Positions 36,130-46,611 of a stretch of 64,000 bases of DNA are shown here, one piece after another. A program made the position numbers and the translations under genes. Under the pieces are notes generated by a model. It saw nothing but the letters and a program-made list of their open reading frames with translations. It searched no databases and was not told where the DNA came from. The stretch's first letter is position 1. Each line of letters opens with the position of its first letter. The stretch spans positions 2,480,001-2,544,000 of the forward strand of contig NZ_CP060298.1 of assembly GCF_014303395.1 (NCBI RefSeq), given 5' to 3'. This DNA is from Nakamurella sp. PAMC28650. GTDB taxonomy: Bacteria > Actinomycetota > Actinomycetes > Mycobacteriales > Nakamurellaceae.

Positions 36130-38244
36130 GTGACGCCAGCCCCCACCCGCTCCCGACGGGTCACCGCGGGGGCCAAGGTGCCCGCTGCGGTCCTTCCGAT
36201 CGCCAGGGTCGCGGTCGACGTCGCCCTGGCCCACCTGGACCGGCCGTTCGACTACCAGGTCGCCGACACCGATTCCGACGCGGCCCAGCCGGGCACCCGT
36301 GTCCGGGTGCGGTTCGCCGGGCGCCTGCTGGACGGTTTCGTCCTCGAGCGACTGGCCGTCTCCGAGCACGACGGCAAGCTGGGTTTCCTGGAGAAGGTCG
36401 TCTCGCCCGAGCAGATCCTCACTCCTGACGTGGCCCGGCTGGCCCGGGCCGTCGCCGACCGCTACGCCGGTTCGATGGCCGACGTCCTGCGGTTGGCCGT
36501 TCCGCCCCGCCACGCCAGAGCCGAAGGCACCAGCGGTTTCAAGGCGGTGGTGCCCGAAACATCTGACCCCGGGCCGGTTTTCATCGAACCGCAGCCCGTC
36601 GAGCCGGCCCCCGACATTGCGCCCGACGTGGTCATCGAGCCCGGCGACCGGACCAGCTGGCAGGTGTACCAGGCCGGTGACGCCTTCCTGACGGCGGTCC
36701 AGGAGGGCCGGGCCGTCAGGGCGGTATGGCAGGCGCTACCCGGGGAGGACTGGGCGGCGCGCCTGGCCGAGGCGGCGGCCGTCGCGGCCGGTGGTGGGCG
36801 AGGGGCGCTGCTCGTCGTGCCCGACGCCCGCGATCTCGAACGGCTCGAGAAGGCCCTCGCAGCAGTACTTCCCGCCGGGACGTTCACCACGCTCGCGGCC
36901 GATCTGGGCCCGGCCGAACGGTATCGGAGGTATCTGAAGCTCAGCCGGGGTGACGTGAAGATCGCCGCCGGTACCAGGGCGGCCGCTTTCGCCCCGGTCC
37001 GGGATCTGGCCCTGGTGGCCGTGTTCGACGACGGTGACGATCTGCTGGCCGAACCCCGCGCGCCCTACCCCCACACGCGCGAGGTCCTGATGATCCGGTC
37101 GGCCGGCGACCCGTGTGCGCTGCTGGTCGGCGGGTACGCCCGGACCGCGGAGGCCGAACTCCTGGTGGCCTCCGGATGGGCCAGGCCGATCGTCGCCGAC
37201 CGTGCGACGGTCCGGTCCAGGTCCCCCCGGATCGAGGCCGCCGGAGACGAGTATGCGACCGGCGCGGATTCCGCGGCGGCCGGTGCGCGGCTGTCGCCGG
37301 CCGCCTTCGCCGCGGCCAGGGCGGCGTTGGCCGCCGGCCGACCGGTGCTGGTGCAGGTCCCGCGGCGCGGCTACCTCCCGACGCTCAGCTGCTCCAGATG
37401 TCGTCGTCCGGCCCGTTGCCGCCACTGCCACGGCCCGCTCGCGCTGACCGCCTCCCGCCGGCTGCCCGGCTGTCGCTGGTGCGGCATCCCCGAGGCTCAT
37501 TTCAACTGTCCCGCTTGCGGTTCCGATCAGCTCCGGACCACCGTCATCGGCGCACGGCGGACAGCGGAGGAGCTCGGGCGGGCGTTCCCGGGCATCGTGC
37601 TGATCACTTCGTCGGGCGACTCCATCCGGTCGGAGGTCCCGGCCGGGCCGGCCATCGTGGTGGCGACACCGGGCGCAGAGCCGGTGGCCGCCGACGGCTA
37701 CGGCGCAGCACTGCTGCTGGACGGCTACGCGCTGCTCGGGCGAGCGGATCTCCGTGCCGCAGAGGAGACCCTCCGGCGCTGGTTGGCCGCTGCCGCGTTG
37801 GTGGTCCCCGCCTCCGCCGGCGGTCGGGTGGTCGTCGGCGCGGACACCTCGCTCCCGACGGTGCAGGCCCTGATCCGTTGGGACCCGGCCGGTCATGCCG
37901 CCGCCGAACTGGACGCCCGCCGTGAACTCGGGTTCCCGCCCGCGGTGGCGATGGCGTCGTTGCAGGGTCTGGAAGCGCTCACGGCGGCGGCTGCGGGGAG
38001 CCTCGAACTGCCCGAGGGCGGCGAGATCCTCGGCCCCGTCCTGCTCGAGGATCTGCCGGCTCCGTCCGGTTCCCGGGCGCGAGCGAACGTACCGACGGAG
38101 GGGGACGCGCGGGTGCTCGTCCGGGTCCCGCCGGCCGGTCGCAAGCAGTTGGCCGCCCAGATCAAGGCGCTGGCCGCGGCCCGGTCGACCCGCAAGGACG
38201 AGGAGTCACTGCGACTCAGGATCGACCCGGACGAACTGTTCTGA
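36130..38244 (+). CDS. priA: PriA-like primosomal protein (helicase motifs lost)
   Basis: 704-residue replication-restart protein. The N-terminal DNA-binding part (RPFDYQVADTDSDAAQPG) and the cysteine cluster CSRCRRPARCRHCHGPL plus CGIPEAHFNCPACGSD, which binds two zinc ions in PriA, are present. The Walker A position reads VWQALPGEDW and the DEAH position AVFDDGDDL, so ATPase/helicase activity should be absent, as known for actinobacterial PriA. It likely serves as a scaffold for primosome loading. It starts at GTG 36130 and is transcribed away from metK behind the hairpin element. Confidence 0.92.
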   Translation: MTPAPTRSRRVTAGAKVPAAVLPIARVAVDVALAHLDRPFDYQVADTDSDAAQPGTRVRVRFAGRLLDGFVLERLAVSEHDGKLGFLEKVVSPEQILTPDVARLARAVADRYAGSMADVLRLAVPPRHARAEGTSGFKAVVPETSDPGPVFIEPQPVEPAPDIAPDVVIEPGDRTSWQVYQAGDAFLTAVQEGRAVRAVWQALPGEDWAARLAEAAAVAAGGGRGALLVVPDARDLERLEKALAAVLPAGTFTTLAADLGPAERYRRYLKLSRGDVKIAAGTRAAAFAPVRDLALVAVFDDGDDLLAEPRAPYPHTREVLMIRSAGDPCALLVGGYARTAEAELLVASGWARPIVADRATVRSRSPRIEAAGDEYATGADSAAAGARLSPAAFAAARAALAAGRPVLVQVPRRGYLPTLSCSRCRRPARCRHCHGPLALTASRRLPGCRWCGIPEAHFNCPACGSDQLRTTVIGARRTAEELGRAFPGIVLITSSGDSIRSEVPAGPAIVVATPGAEPVAADGYGAALLLDGYALLGRADLRAAEETLRRWLAAAALVVPASAGGRVVVGADTSLPTVQALIRWDPAGHAAAELDARRELGFPPAVAMASLQGLEALTAAAAGSLELPEGGEILGPVLLEDLPAPSGSRARANVPTEGDARVLVRVPPAGRKQLAAQIKALAAARSTRKDEESLRLRIDPDELF

Positions 38245-38323
38245 ATTGACCCACCCCGGCCGTGGGGGAACGACCGGCCCCGGCCGCGGGGCGAACGGGC
38301 CCCGGCGAGGGCGGACCCTCGGC

Positions 38324-38938
38324 TCAGGCAAGCCGCTCGATGAGTCCGGCCTTCACTCCCGGCCACTCGTCCTTCAGGATGGAGTACACCACGGTGTCCC
38401 GAAAGGTGCCGTCGGCTCGTTGGATGTGCCTGCGCAGCACACCTTCTCGCACCGCACCCAGCCGTTCGATGGCGGCCTGGGACCGCTCGTTGACCCGGTC
38501 GGTCTGGATCTGCACCCGTCCCAGACCGCAGTCGATGAAGCAGTGCTCGAGCATCAGCAGCTTGCATTCGGGATTCACCTGCGTCCCCCAGACGTGCGAG
38601 CTGTAGCCGGTCCAGCCCAGGTGCACGCGTTCGTCGGTGAGCGAGAGATTGCCCAGGCTGCTCGTCCCGACCACCTGGCCGGCCGACCCGAGACCGCCCT
38701 CACCGGTCAACCGGACCGTGTACGGGATCCGCCCCGGGGTCGACAGCGCCGCGCCCAGCACCCCGCCCATGTTCTCCGCGGTGTTCGGCCGCGCCGCCGG
38801 ACCTCCCATGAAGTTCCCGGCGTAGACACGGTCGTCGTCGAGCGCATCGAACAGCGCGTGCGCATCGCCCAGTACCGTTCGGTCGAGTCGGACGTAACGG
38901 CCCACCAGGGCGCGGCCGTCAGGTGCGAAGACAGACAT
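38324..38938 (-). CDS. GNAT-family acetyltransferase (RimJ/RimL-like)
   Basis: 204-residue acetyltransferase. RYVRLDRTVLGDAHALFDAL at the N-terminus, VVGTSSLGNLSLTDERVHLG (acetyl-CoA core strand), GYSSHVWGTQVNPECKLLML and RVNERSQAAIERLGAVREGV are typical of the RimJ/RimL branch that acetylates N-terminal or other amines. ATG 38938 is chosen because GGAGG lies 4 bases upstream. It converges with priA; GC-rich inverted repeats at about 38255-38310 between the two genes may stop transcription from both sides. Substrate unknown. Confidence 0.88.
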   Translation of the reverse strand: MSVFAPDGRALVGRYVRLDRTVLGDAHALFDALDDDRVYAGNFMGGPAARPNTAENMGGVLGAALSTPGRIPYTVRLTGEGGLGSAGQVVGTSSLGNLSLTDERVHLGWTGYSSHVWGTQVNPECKLLMLEHCFIDCGLGRVQIQTDRVNERSQAAIERLGAVREGVLRRHIQRADGTFRDTVVYSILKDEWPGVKAGLIERLA

Positions 38939-39172
38939 CGATCCTCCGAGAACATTCATTCGTGCCGGTTGGACGACCCGGCACCGCGCTGCTGCGGCGC
39001 GCTCGAGGAGTCCGCGCACGGTCCATGATCCAGCATCGACCACGGTTTGCGCCCCGCCGATCGATGGGACGAGCGACACGTCACGGCTACGTAGACTTCT
39101 CGCGCGCCCTCCGGTCCGTTCCGGGGCGGCCGCACCATCAGCACCGACGACGAGCAGGACGGAGGACCGCGA

Positions 39173-40132
39173 GTGCGCATCGTCTTCGCCGGCACCCCGG
39201 CTCCCGCTGTGCCGTCCCTGCAAGCACTTCTGGATTCCGGACATGACGTCGTGGCCGTGATCAGCCGGCCGGATGCGCCCGCGGGACGTGGCCGGAAGGC
39301 CGGCTCCTCGCCGGTCGCCGATCTGGCCCGGGACGCCGGCATCGAGCTGCTGACGCCGGTCAGCGCCAGAGATCCCGAATTCGTCGCCCGGCTGACCGAG
39401 CTGGCCCCGGAGGCAGCGGCGGTGGTCGCCTACGGCGCGATCCTGCGGCAGAACGTGCTCGACATCCCCGCCCACGGTTGGGTCAACCTGCACTTCTCCC
39501 TGCTGCCGGCCTGGCGCGGTGCGGCCCCGGTGCAGGCGGCCATCAGAGCCGGCGACGACATCACCGGGGCCAGCACCTTCGCGCTGGAAGCGGGGCTCGA
39601 CACGGGTCCGGTCTACGGCATCGTCACCGAGCCGATCTCACCGGTCGATACCGCTGGAACGCTCCTGACGAGGCTGTCCCTCTCGGGCGCGAAGCTGCTG
39701 GTCGCCACCATGGACGGGATCGCCGACGGTTCCCTGCGGGCGGTTCCCCAGCCCGTCGACGGCGTCAGCCACGCAGCCAAGATCACCGTTGCGGACGCCG
39801 AGATCGACTGGTGGGCACCGGCTGTCGCGATCGACCGCCGGATCCGGGCGGTCACCCCCGCGCCGGGGGCGTGGACCGGCTCACCGTGGGGCCGGCTGGG
39901 CATCGGCCCGGTGCAGATCACCGAGGTCACGGATCTGGCCCCGGGCGAGATGCGGGCCGAGAAGAAGCAGGTGCTGATCGGAACCGGCACCACCGCGGTG
40001 CGCCTGTCCGAATTGCAGCCGACCGGCCGGAAGTCGATGGCCGCGCCGGACTGGGCCAGGGGAGCGCGACCGGACCCGGAAGTGCGGCTCGCCTCCCCGC
40101 CGGCAGCCCCCTCACCAGTAGCAGGCCCGTGA
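39173..40132 (+). CDS. fmt: Methionyl-tRNA formyltransferase
   Basis: Formylates initiator Met-tRNA. 319 aa. [20 protein letters not shown], the catalytic strand [20 protein letters not shown] (N, H and the SLLP loop), and [18 protein letters not shown] with the essential Asp. Starts at GTG 39173 with GGAGG 8 bases upstream. The C-terminal OB-like domain is complete. Its usual partner def (peptide deformylase) is not in this window. Followed by rsmB as in mycobacteria (fmt-fmu). Confidence 0.96.
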   Translation: MRIVFAGTPAPAVPSLQALLDSGHDVVAVISRPDAPAGRGRKAGSSPVADLARDAGIELLTPVSARDPEFVARLTELAPEAAAVVAYGAILRQNVLDIPAHGWVNLHFSLLPAWRGAAPVQAAIRAGDDITGASTFALEAGLDTGPVYGIVTEPISPVDTAGTLLTRLSLSGAKLLVATMDGIADGSLRAVPQPVDGVSHAAKITVADAEIDWWAPAVAIDRRIRAVTPAPGAWTGSPWGRLGIGPVQITEVTDLAPGEMRAEKKQVLIGTGTTAVRLSELQPTGRKSMAAPDWARGARPDPEVRLASPPAAPSPVAGP

Positions 40133-40222
40133 CGGCACTGACCGAGAGCTCCACCACAGCAGAGCATGTCGAACGAGAAGAGAGCGCAGCACATTGAACA
40201 ATCCGAGGATGGACCGCACACC

Positions 40223-41704
40223 ATGAGTGCCGCAGACCGCCAGGGTCGCGGAGGCCAGCGCCCGAGTCAGGGTCCCCGCGGGGGGCGCTCGGCCGACGGT
40301 GATCGTCGCGGCGGTGGTGGTCCGCCCCGGCGCCCGCAGACCAGGCGCCCGCCGGACGTCGACCACGCCCGTCAGGCCGCTCTGGACCTGCTCGCCGCGG
40401 TTCGCTCCCGCAGCGCCTACGCGAACCTGACGTTGCCAGGGCTGCTCAACGACCGGGGCCTGTCCGGTCGCGACGCCGCACTGGCCACCGAACTCGCCTA
40501 CGGCACCTGCCGGGCGTTGGGCCAGCTGGACGCGGTCATCGGCGCCTGCTGCGACCGGCCGCTGGCCGAACTCGACGGCCCGGTGCTCGATGCGCTCAGG
40601 CTCGCGACCTACCAACTCCTGCACACCCGGATTCCCGACCACGCGGCGGTGTCCGTCACCGTCGACCTGGTCCGCGCCGGTCCGAATCCCGGCGCCGCCG
40701 GCTTCGTGAACGCCGTGCTGCGCAAGGTGTCCCGTCAGAACCTGGCCGGGTGGATCGCCGAGATCGGGCCGGACCGCGGGGTCGACCCGCTGGGTTACCT
40801 GGCGTTGTCGACCGCTCATCCACGCTGGATCGCCTCGGCCATCAAGGAGTCGCTCGGGGCCGGCAACGACGACTACGGGATGGCCGAACTCGAGGCCGCC
40901 CTGCTCGCGGACGACATCGCCCCGCAGGTCCACCTGCTGGCCAAACCGGGGCGGATCAGCCAGGACGAGCTGATGATCGCCTCCGCCGGCGAGCGCGCCA
41001 GGTACTCGCCCTTCGGCGTCTACCTGCCGACCGGCGATCCGGGGCGGATCTCGGCGATCGCCGACGGTCGCGCCGCGGTCCAGGACGAGGGTTCGCAGCT
41101 GGTCGCGCTCGCACTGGTCAGTGCCGAGCTGCAGGGACAGGACAAGCGCTGGCTCGATCTCGCGTCAGGTCCCGGGGGCAAGGCCGCGCTGCTGGGCGCC
41201 TGGGCCGGGCAGGTCGGGGCCAGGGTCGACGCGGTCGAGATCACCCCGCACCGCGCCGAGTTGGTCCGCAAGGCGGTCGCCGGACTGCCGGTGGCGGTGC
41301 ACACCGCGGATGGCCGCGACCCCGGACTGCCGGCGGCGGCGTTCGACCGCGTCCTGCTGGACGCGCCGTGCACCGGTCTCGGGGCGCTGCGCCGCCGGCC
41401 GGAGGCGCGGTGGCGTCGACAGCAGAGCGACGTCGCGCCGCTGGTGAAGCTGCAGCGCGAGCTGCTGGCCTCGGCCGCCAAGCTGGTCCGCCCTGGCGGG
41501 CTGGTCGCGTACGTGACCTGCTCGCCGCACCTGTCCGAGACGAGCGGCGTCATCTCGCGACGGCCGGAAGATCTGGAACTGATCGACGCCCGCCCGTACC
41601 TGCCCGGCGTCCCCGACCTCGGGGACGGACCGACCGTCCAACTCTGGCCGCACCGGCAGGGCACCGACGGCATGTTCCTGGCGCTGATGCGCCGCGTGCT
41701 CTAG
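40223..41704 (+). CDS. rsmB: 16S rRNA cytosine-967 C5-methyltransferase (RsmB/Fmu)
   Basis: 493-residue RNA methyltransferase. Residues 1-50 are Gly/Arg-rich. A NusB-like RNA-binding domain follows (LGQLDAVIGACCDRPLAELD), then the SAM domain: DLASGPGGKAALLGAW, VDAVEITPHRAELV, the PCT motif DAPCTGLGALRRRPEARWRR and the catalytic-cysteine motif TCSPHLSE. The in-frame ATG 40166 would add 19 residues, but that stretch has AT-rich third positions (AGA, ATT, GAA, CAA) unlike the gene, so I prefer ATG 40223. Lies between fmt and rpe. Confidence 0.93.
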   Translation: MSAADRQGRGGQRPSQGPRGGRSADGDRRGGGGPPRRPQTRRPPDVDHARQAALDLLAAVRSRSAYANLTLPGLLNDRGLSGRDAALATELAYGTCRALGQLDAVIGACCDRPLAELDGPVLDALRLATYQLLHTRIPDHAAVSVTVDLVRAGPNPGAAGFVNAVLRKVSRQNLAGWIAEIGPDRGVDPLGYLALSTAHPRWIASAIKESLGAGNDDYGMAELEAALLADDIAPQVHLLAKPGRISQDELMIASAGERARYSPFGVYLPTGDPGRISAIADGRAAVQDEGSQLVALALVSAELQGQDKRWLDLASGPGGKAALLGAWAGQVGARVDAVEITPHRAELVRKAVAGLPVAVHTADGRDPGLPAAAFDRVLLDAPCTGLGALRRRPEARWRRQQSDVAPLVKLQRELLASAAKLVRPGGLVAYVTCSPHLSETSGVISRRPEDLELIDARPYLPGVPDLGDGPTVQLWPHRQGTDGMFLALMRRVL

Positions 41705-41706
41705 TC

Positions 41707-41803
41707 CCGCATCGTGAACCCCGCATCGTGAACCCCTCGTCGAGCGGATAGATAATGTCGAATTCTGGGCGATTTGCCCGTTCTAACCATCCGCTCGACG
41801 GGG
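41707..41803. repeat. Palindromic intergenic element D with 14-base direct repeats
   Basis: Two perfect CCGCATCGTGAACC copies (41707-41720, 41721-41734) precede inverted arms: CGTCGAGCGGAT at 41738-41749 pairs with 41789-41800, extendable to 15 bases with one G-T pair. The inner part holds GGGC/GCCC (41767-41770, 41776-41779). Between rsmB and rpe. Confidence 0.82.
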
Positions 41804-41859
41804 AGTGGGATGGGGAACTCGATGCGGGAACGCTCGCCGGGCTGGCTAGGCTGAGCGCC

Positions 41860-42558
41860 GTGACGAGTCCAACCACGAGGCATGCCTTGATCGCACCGAG
41901 CATCCTGTCGGCGGACTTCGCCAGGCTGGCCGACGAGGCAGCGGCCGTCATCGGGGCCGACTGGCTGCACGTGGACGTCATGGACAACCACTTCGTGCCG
42001 AACCTCACGCTCGGGTTGCCGGTGGTCAAATCACTGCTCGCGGCGACCGACATCCCGCTCGACTGCCACCTGATGATCGACGACCCGGACCGCTGGGCGG
42101 TCGCCTACGCCGAGGCCGGCGCCTACAACGTGACGGTGCACGTCGAGGCCGTGGCCGATCCGGTGACGATGGCCGTCGAGCTGCGGGCCGCCGGCGCCAA
42201 GGCCGGCCTCTCGCTCAAGCCCGGCACCGATCTGGAGGACTGGATCGAGGTGCTACCGCACTACGACACGCTGCTGATCATGACGGTCGAGCCCGGCTTC
42301 GGTGGGCAGTCGTTCATGCCGGAGATGATGTCCAAGGTGACCATGGCGCGACGGATGGTCGAGACGGGGCACCTCACCGTCGTGGTCCAGGTCGACGGCG
42401 GGATCGACCTGGAAACCATCGAACGTGCGGCGGAGGCGGGCGCCGACTGCTTCGTCGCCGGCTCGGCGGTCTACGGCATGTCCGACCCGGCGGCAGCGGT
42501 GCAGGCCCTCCGGCAGAAGGCCCTGGCCCACCGACGACCCCCGACGCCGTCCGAATAG
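41860..42558 (+). CDS. rpe: Ribulose-phosphate 3-epimerase
   Basis: Pentose phosphate enzyme, 232 aa. [18 protein letters not shown] at the N-terminus, [18 protein letters not shown] with metal ligands, [27 protein letters not shown] and [12 protein letters not shown]. Starts at GTG 41860; the frame runs open upstream through the palindromic element but the family start is at this position. In mycobacteria ribD follows rpe; here the next gene is ribE, 176 bases away, and that leader contains no FMN riboswitch that I can see. Confidence 0.95.
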   Translation: MTSPTTRHALIAPSILSADFARLADEAAAVIGADWLHVDVMDNHFVPNLTLGLPVVKSLLAATDIPLDCHLMIDDPDRWAVAYAEAGAYNVTVHVEAVADPVTMAVELRAAGAKAGLSLKPGTDLEDWIEVLPHYDTLLIMTVEPGFGGQSFMPEMMSKVTMARRMVETGHLTVVVQVDGGIDLETIERAAEAGADCFVAGSAVYGMSDPAAAVQALRQKALAHRRPPTPSE

Positions 42559-42734
42559 GCAGTCCCGAACAAGCCCTCCCGAACAGGTCGTCCGGACAGG
42601 CCTTATGCACGGCCACGCGGGGACGAAACGAGGTCGCCCGCGCGTTGAATCACACGTCCCTGCGAACACCGGGGGGCCGCCGTGGGGGAGTATGGAAGCA
42701 GGCGCGGCTGTGGCGCCGCCGAAAGGGATGGCAC

Positions 42735-43408
42735 ATGTTCACCGGGATCGTCGAAGAGCGCGGCGAAGTAGTTGCACTCGACCTTGCGCCGGACGGGGCT
42801 GACGCGCGTGTGACGGTGCGCGGCCCGCTCGTCACCCAGGACGTGAAGCACGGCGAATCGATTGCCGTGTCCGGGGTCTGCCTGACGGTGGTCGCCTCCT
42901 CGGGCGGGACCTTCACCGCCGACGTGATGGCCGAGACCCTGCTGCGCACCAGCGCCAAGGAGTGGTCGCCCGGCCGGCCGGTCAATCTGGAGCGGTCGGT
43001 CACCCCGACGACCCGGCTGGGCGGGCACCTCGTACAGGGTCACATCGACGGCGTCGGCACGGTGGTGTCCAGGGTCCCGCACGAGGGCTGGGACGAGTTC
43101 GGCATCTCCGTCAGCAACGACCTGGCCCGCTACATCGCCGGCAAGGGATCGGTTGCGGTGGACGGAATCTCGCTGACCGTCATCGATGTCACAGACTCGC
43201 CGACCGGCGCGGTGTTCACCCTCGGGATCATCCCAGAGACCAGGACGGCCACCACGCTGGGCAGCACGGCCGTCGGGGCGAGCGTCAACATCGAGGTCGA
43301 CGTGATGGCGAAGTACGCGGAGCGACTCCTGTCGTTCCGGCCGGCGGAGGCCGCTGCCGTCACCGGCGACACGGATGGCACGGGCAGCACCCAGAGGTCG
43401 GAGCAGTC

Positions 43409-43412
<4 letters not shown>
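42735..43412 (+). CDS. ribE: Riboflavin synthase alpha subunit
   Basis: Dismutates two lumazines to riboflavin. 225 aa, with two tandem barrel repeats: [20 protein letters not shown] begins the first, [12 protein letters not shown] and [13 protein letters not shown] are matching loops in each half. [18 protein letters not shown] is characteristic. ATG 42735 gives the canonical MFTGIVEE start, with AAAGGG about 8 bases upstream. The C-terminal tail is Thr/Ser-rich. ATGA overlap with ribBA shows coupling. Mycobacterial naming is ribC. Confidence 0.96.
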
Positions 43413-44694
<1,282 letters not shown>

Positions 44695-44698
<4 letters not shown>

Positions 44699-45195
44699 CC
44701 GGCGAGGGCCGTCCGGCCTTCACCGTGCCCTCCGCGCCGGGCCTGCGGATCGGCATCGTGTCGACGTCGTGGAACTCCGGCATCACCGACCTCCTGCTGG
44801 AGCGGGCGCTCGCCGTCTGCACCGAGGCCGGCACCACTCGGCCCACCGTCGTGCGGGTGCCGGGAGCGCTGGAACTGGCGGTCGTCGCGCAGCAGTTGGC
44901 CTCCGATCACGACGCGGTGGTGGCTCTCGGGCTGGTCGTCCGCGGTGGCACCCCGCATTTCGAGTACGTCTGCGACGCGGTGACGGCGGGGCTGACGAGG
45001 GTGGCGCTCGATTCCGGCGTACCGGTCGGCAACGGTGTCCTGACATGCGACACCATGGAGCAGGCGGTCGCCCGCGCCGGTGGGCCGGATGCCTACGAGG
45101 ACAAGGGCGGCGAGGCTGCGGCCGCCGCCCTGGAGACCGCCCTGGTTCTACGCAAGTTGCGCGGCGCCGGTTCCGGGATGGGTTTCGGGCGTTGA
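44695..45195 (+). CDS. ribH: 6,7-dimethyl-8-ribityllumazine synthase
   Basis: Forms lumazine from the RibB and RibD products; assembles into pentamers or icosahedra. 166 aa. [55 protein letters not shown] with the catalytic His, and [16 protein letters not shown]. It starts at GTG 44695, overlapping the ribBA stop. Completes a coupled ribE-ribBA-ribH operon; ribD must lie elsewhere in the genome. Followed 58 bases later by the PH-domain gene, the same order as in mycobacteria (Rv1416-Rv1417). Confidence 0.95.
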
Positions 45196-45253
45196 CTGTG
45201 AATCCGACGGCTCACGCGGTGGCGGGCCGGCCAGGGCAGGACGGAAGGGCGCG

Positions 45254-45841
45254 ATGAGCAACGAAGGCAAGCCGACGACCGAGCCGCTGTTGGTGATCCG
45301 GCCCCACAAGATCGCCATCCTGGCCGTCATCTCGGCCTCGGCCGTGTTCCTGGCCATGGTCCTGGTCGGGATCCTGCTGCACAACACCAACGACGGGGTC
45401 TCGTTCCAGACCTCGGACCAGATCGGGCTCGGCGGGCTCGGCCTGCTGATCGGCATCGCCATCCTGATGATGGCCCGTCCGACCCTCAAGGTCTTCCCCG
45501 AAGGCATGCTGATCCGCAACATCCTCGGCGAGAACTTCTACGAGTGGGCGCTGATCTACGAGGTCTCCTTCCCGCAGGGCGCCCAGTGGGCATTGCTCCG
45601 GATGCCCGACGACGAGACCCACCCCGTGATGGCGATCCAGCTGCTGGACCGCGGGCGTGCGGTGGAGTCGCTGCAGGCCGTCCGCAAGCTGCACGCCCGG
45701 TACGCGCCGCCACCGCCGAAGTCCGCCATTCCCGACGAGGAGGCGCTCCGGATCCTCGAGCAGCAGGAGAACAACCGCCCCCTCGGACGACTGGAGATCA
45801 TCGACCGCGTCAAGGCCGCCAAGGGCAAGGGCGTCAAGTAG
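45254..45841 (+). CDS. Membrane protein with PH-like domain (Rv1417-type)
   Basis: 195-residue protein with two membrane helices at about 22-44 and 58-72 (AILAVISASAVFLAMVLVGI; IGLGGLGLLIGIAILMMA), then a bacterial PH-like domain (PTLKVFPEGMLIRNILGENF, IYEVSFPQGAQWALL). The C-terminal region PDEEALRILEQQENNRPLGR is charged and probably cytoplasmic. ATG 45254 has GGAAGGG upstream. Conserved next to ribH in actinobacteria; function unknown. Confidence 0.82.
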   Translation: MSNEGKPTTEPLLVIRPHKIAILAVISASAVFLAMVLVGILLHNTNDGVSFQTSDQIGLGGLGLLIGIAILMMARPTLKVFPEGMLIRNILGENFYEWALIYEVSFPQGAQWALLRMPDDETHPVMAIQLLDRGRAVESLQAVRKLHARYAPPPPKSAIPDEEALRILEQQENNRPLGRLEIIDRVKAAKGKGVK

Positions 45842-45933
45842 CTTTTCCGGCCCCGTCGTTCGTCGAACCGCGTCCGGATCTCGCCCGGCCGGTTGGTCTG
45901 CAGCGCGTAGGCTCCGGGGAAAGGGAGGCCACC

Positions 45934-46149
45934 ATGACGCTCGCGACCATGAACGAACGATTCCGAGTCATCGAAGACCTGTGGAAGGTCGGTTCGGCCC
46001 AGGAGCAGGAGGAATACCTGTCCGAGCTGACCGACATGCGTCTGGAGCTGGCCAAGGTCAGTGGACCCGACACCGACGGGGCGCTCTGGCTCAAGAGGAC
46101 CGTCGACCGCCTCTCCCGCAACATCGCTGTCGCGCAGGCCCGCCCCTGA
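45934..46149 (+). CDS. Small conserved hypothetical protein
   Basis: 71-residue, probably all-helical, charged cytoplasmic protein: MNERFRVIEDLWKVGSAQEQ, EEYLSELTDMRLELAKV, WLKRTVDRLSRNIAVAQARP. An AAAGGGAGG site 7 bases before ATG 45934 supports translation. I do not recognise a named family. It lies 92 bases after the PH-domain gene on the same strand and converges with the DUF1844 gene. Confidence 0.7.
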   Translation: MTLATMNERFRVIEDLWKVGSAQEQEEYLSELTDMRLELAKVSGPDTDGALWLKRTVDRLSRNIAVAQARP

Positions 46150-46179
46150 GTGGGTGCGACACCCCCGGTCGACGCTCGC

Positions 46180-46611
46180 CTACAGCGCCGCGGGCGGACG
46201 GCGTGGCGTCTCGCCCGGTCCCGCTCCCGGTGCGTCCTGGACGATCGAGTAGTCGCGGAACGCACCCTGCAGTGCCTGCAGACCGTCGCGGAACGCCGCG
46301 GCGTGCGGTCCGAGGTCGGGTAGGGAGGCCTGCAGCAGGCCGGCCAGGGCGGTGATCAGCGTGCGTGCCTCGTCCAGATCACGATGGGCCGGGTGCTCCG
46401 GGTCGTCGGAGGCCAGGCCGAGCTGCTCGGCGGAGGCCGACATGAGCATCACCGCCGCCCGGCTGATCACCTCGACGGCCGTGATGTCGACCAGCTCGCG
46501 ATCTTGGAACCCGTTCTCGCCGGCATGATCGTGACTTTGATCGTGCTGGTCACGGCCGGTGTCGTCGGCAGAGGGGACGGAATCTGCTGGGATTGGTGGG
46601 GGGGTACTCAC
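46180..46611 (-). CDS. DUF1844 protein
   Basis: 143-residue actinobacterial protein of unknown function, normally divergent from infC. ISRAAVMLMSASAEQLGLA and HRDLDEARTLITALAGLLQA are the family core; the N-terminal 35 residues are Pro/Ser/His-rich. It starts at GTG 46611 with no evident ribosome site, so it may be translated from a leaderless mRNA. Shares a 341-base intergenic region with infC, where both promoters should lie. Confidence 0.82.
   Translation of the reverse strand: MSTPPPIPADSVPSADDTGRDQHDQSHDHAGENGFQDRELVDITAVEVISRAAVMLMSASAEQLGLASDDPEHPAHRDLDEARTLITALAGLLQASLPDLGPHAAAFRDGLQALQGAFRDYSIVQDAPGAGPGETPRRPPAAL

Noticed and set aside
42559-42734. FMN (RFN) riboswitch before ribE
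   Set aside because: Expected conserved RFN blocks not found by eye.
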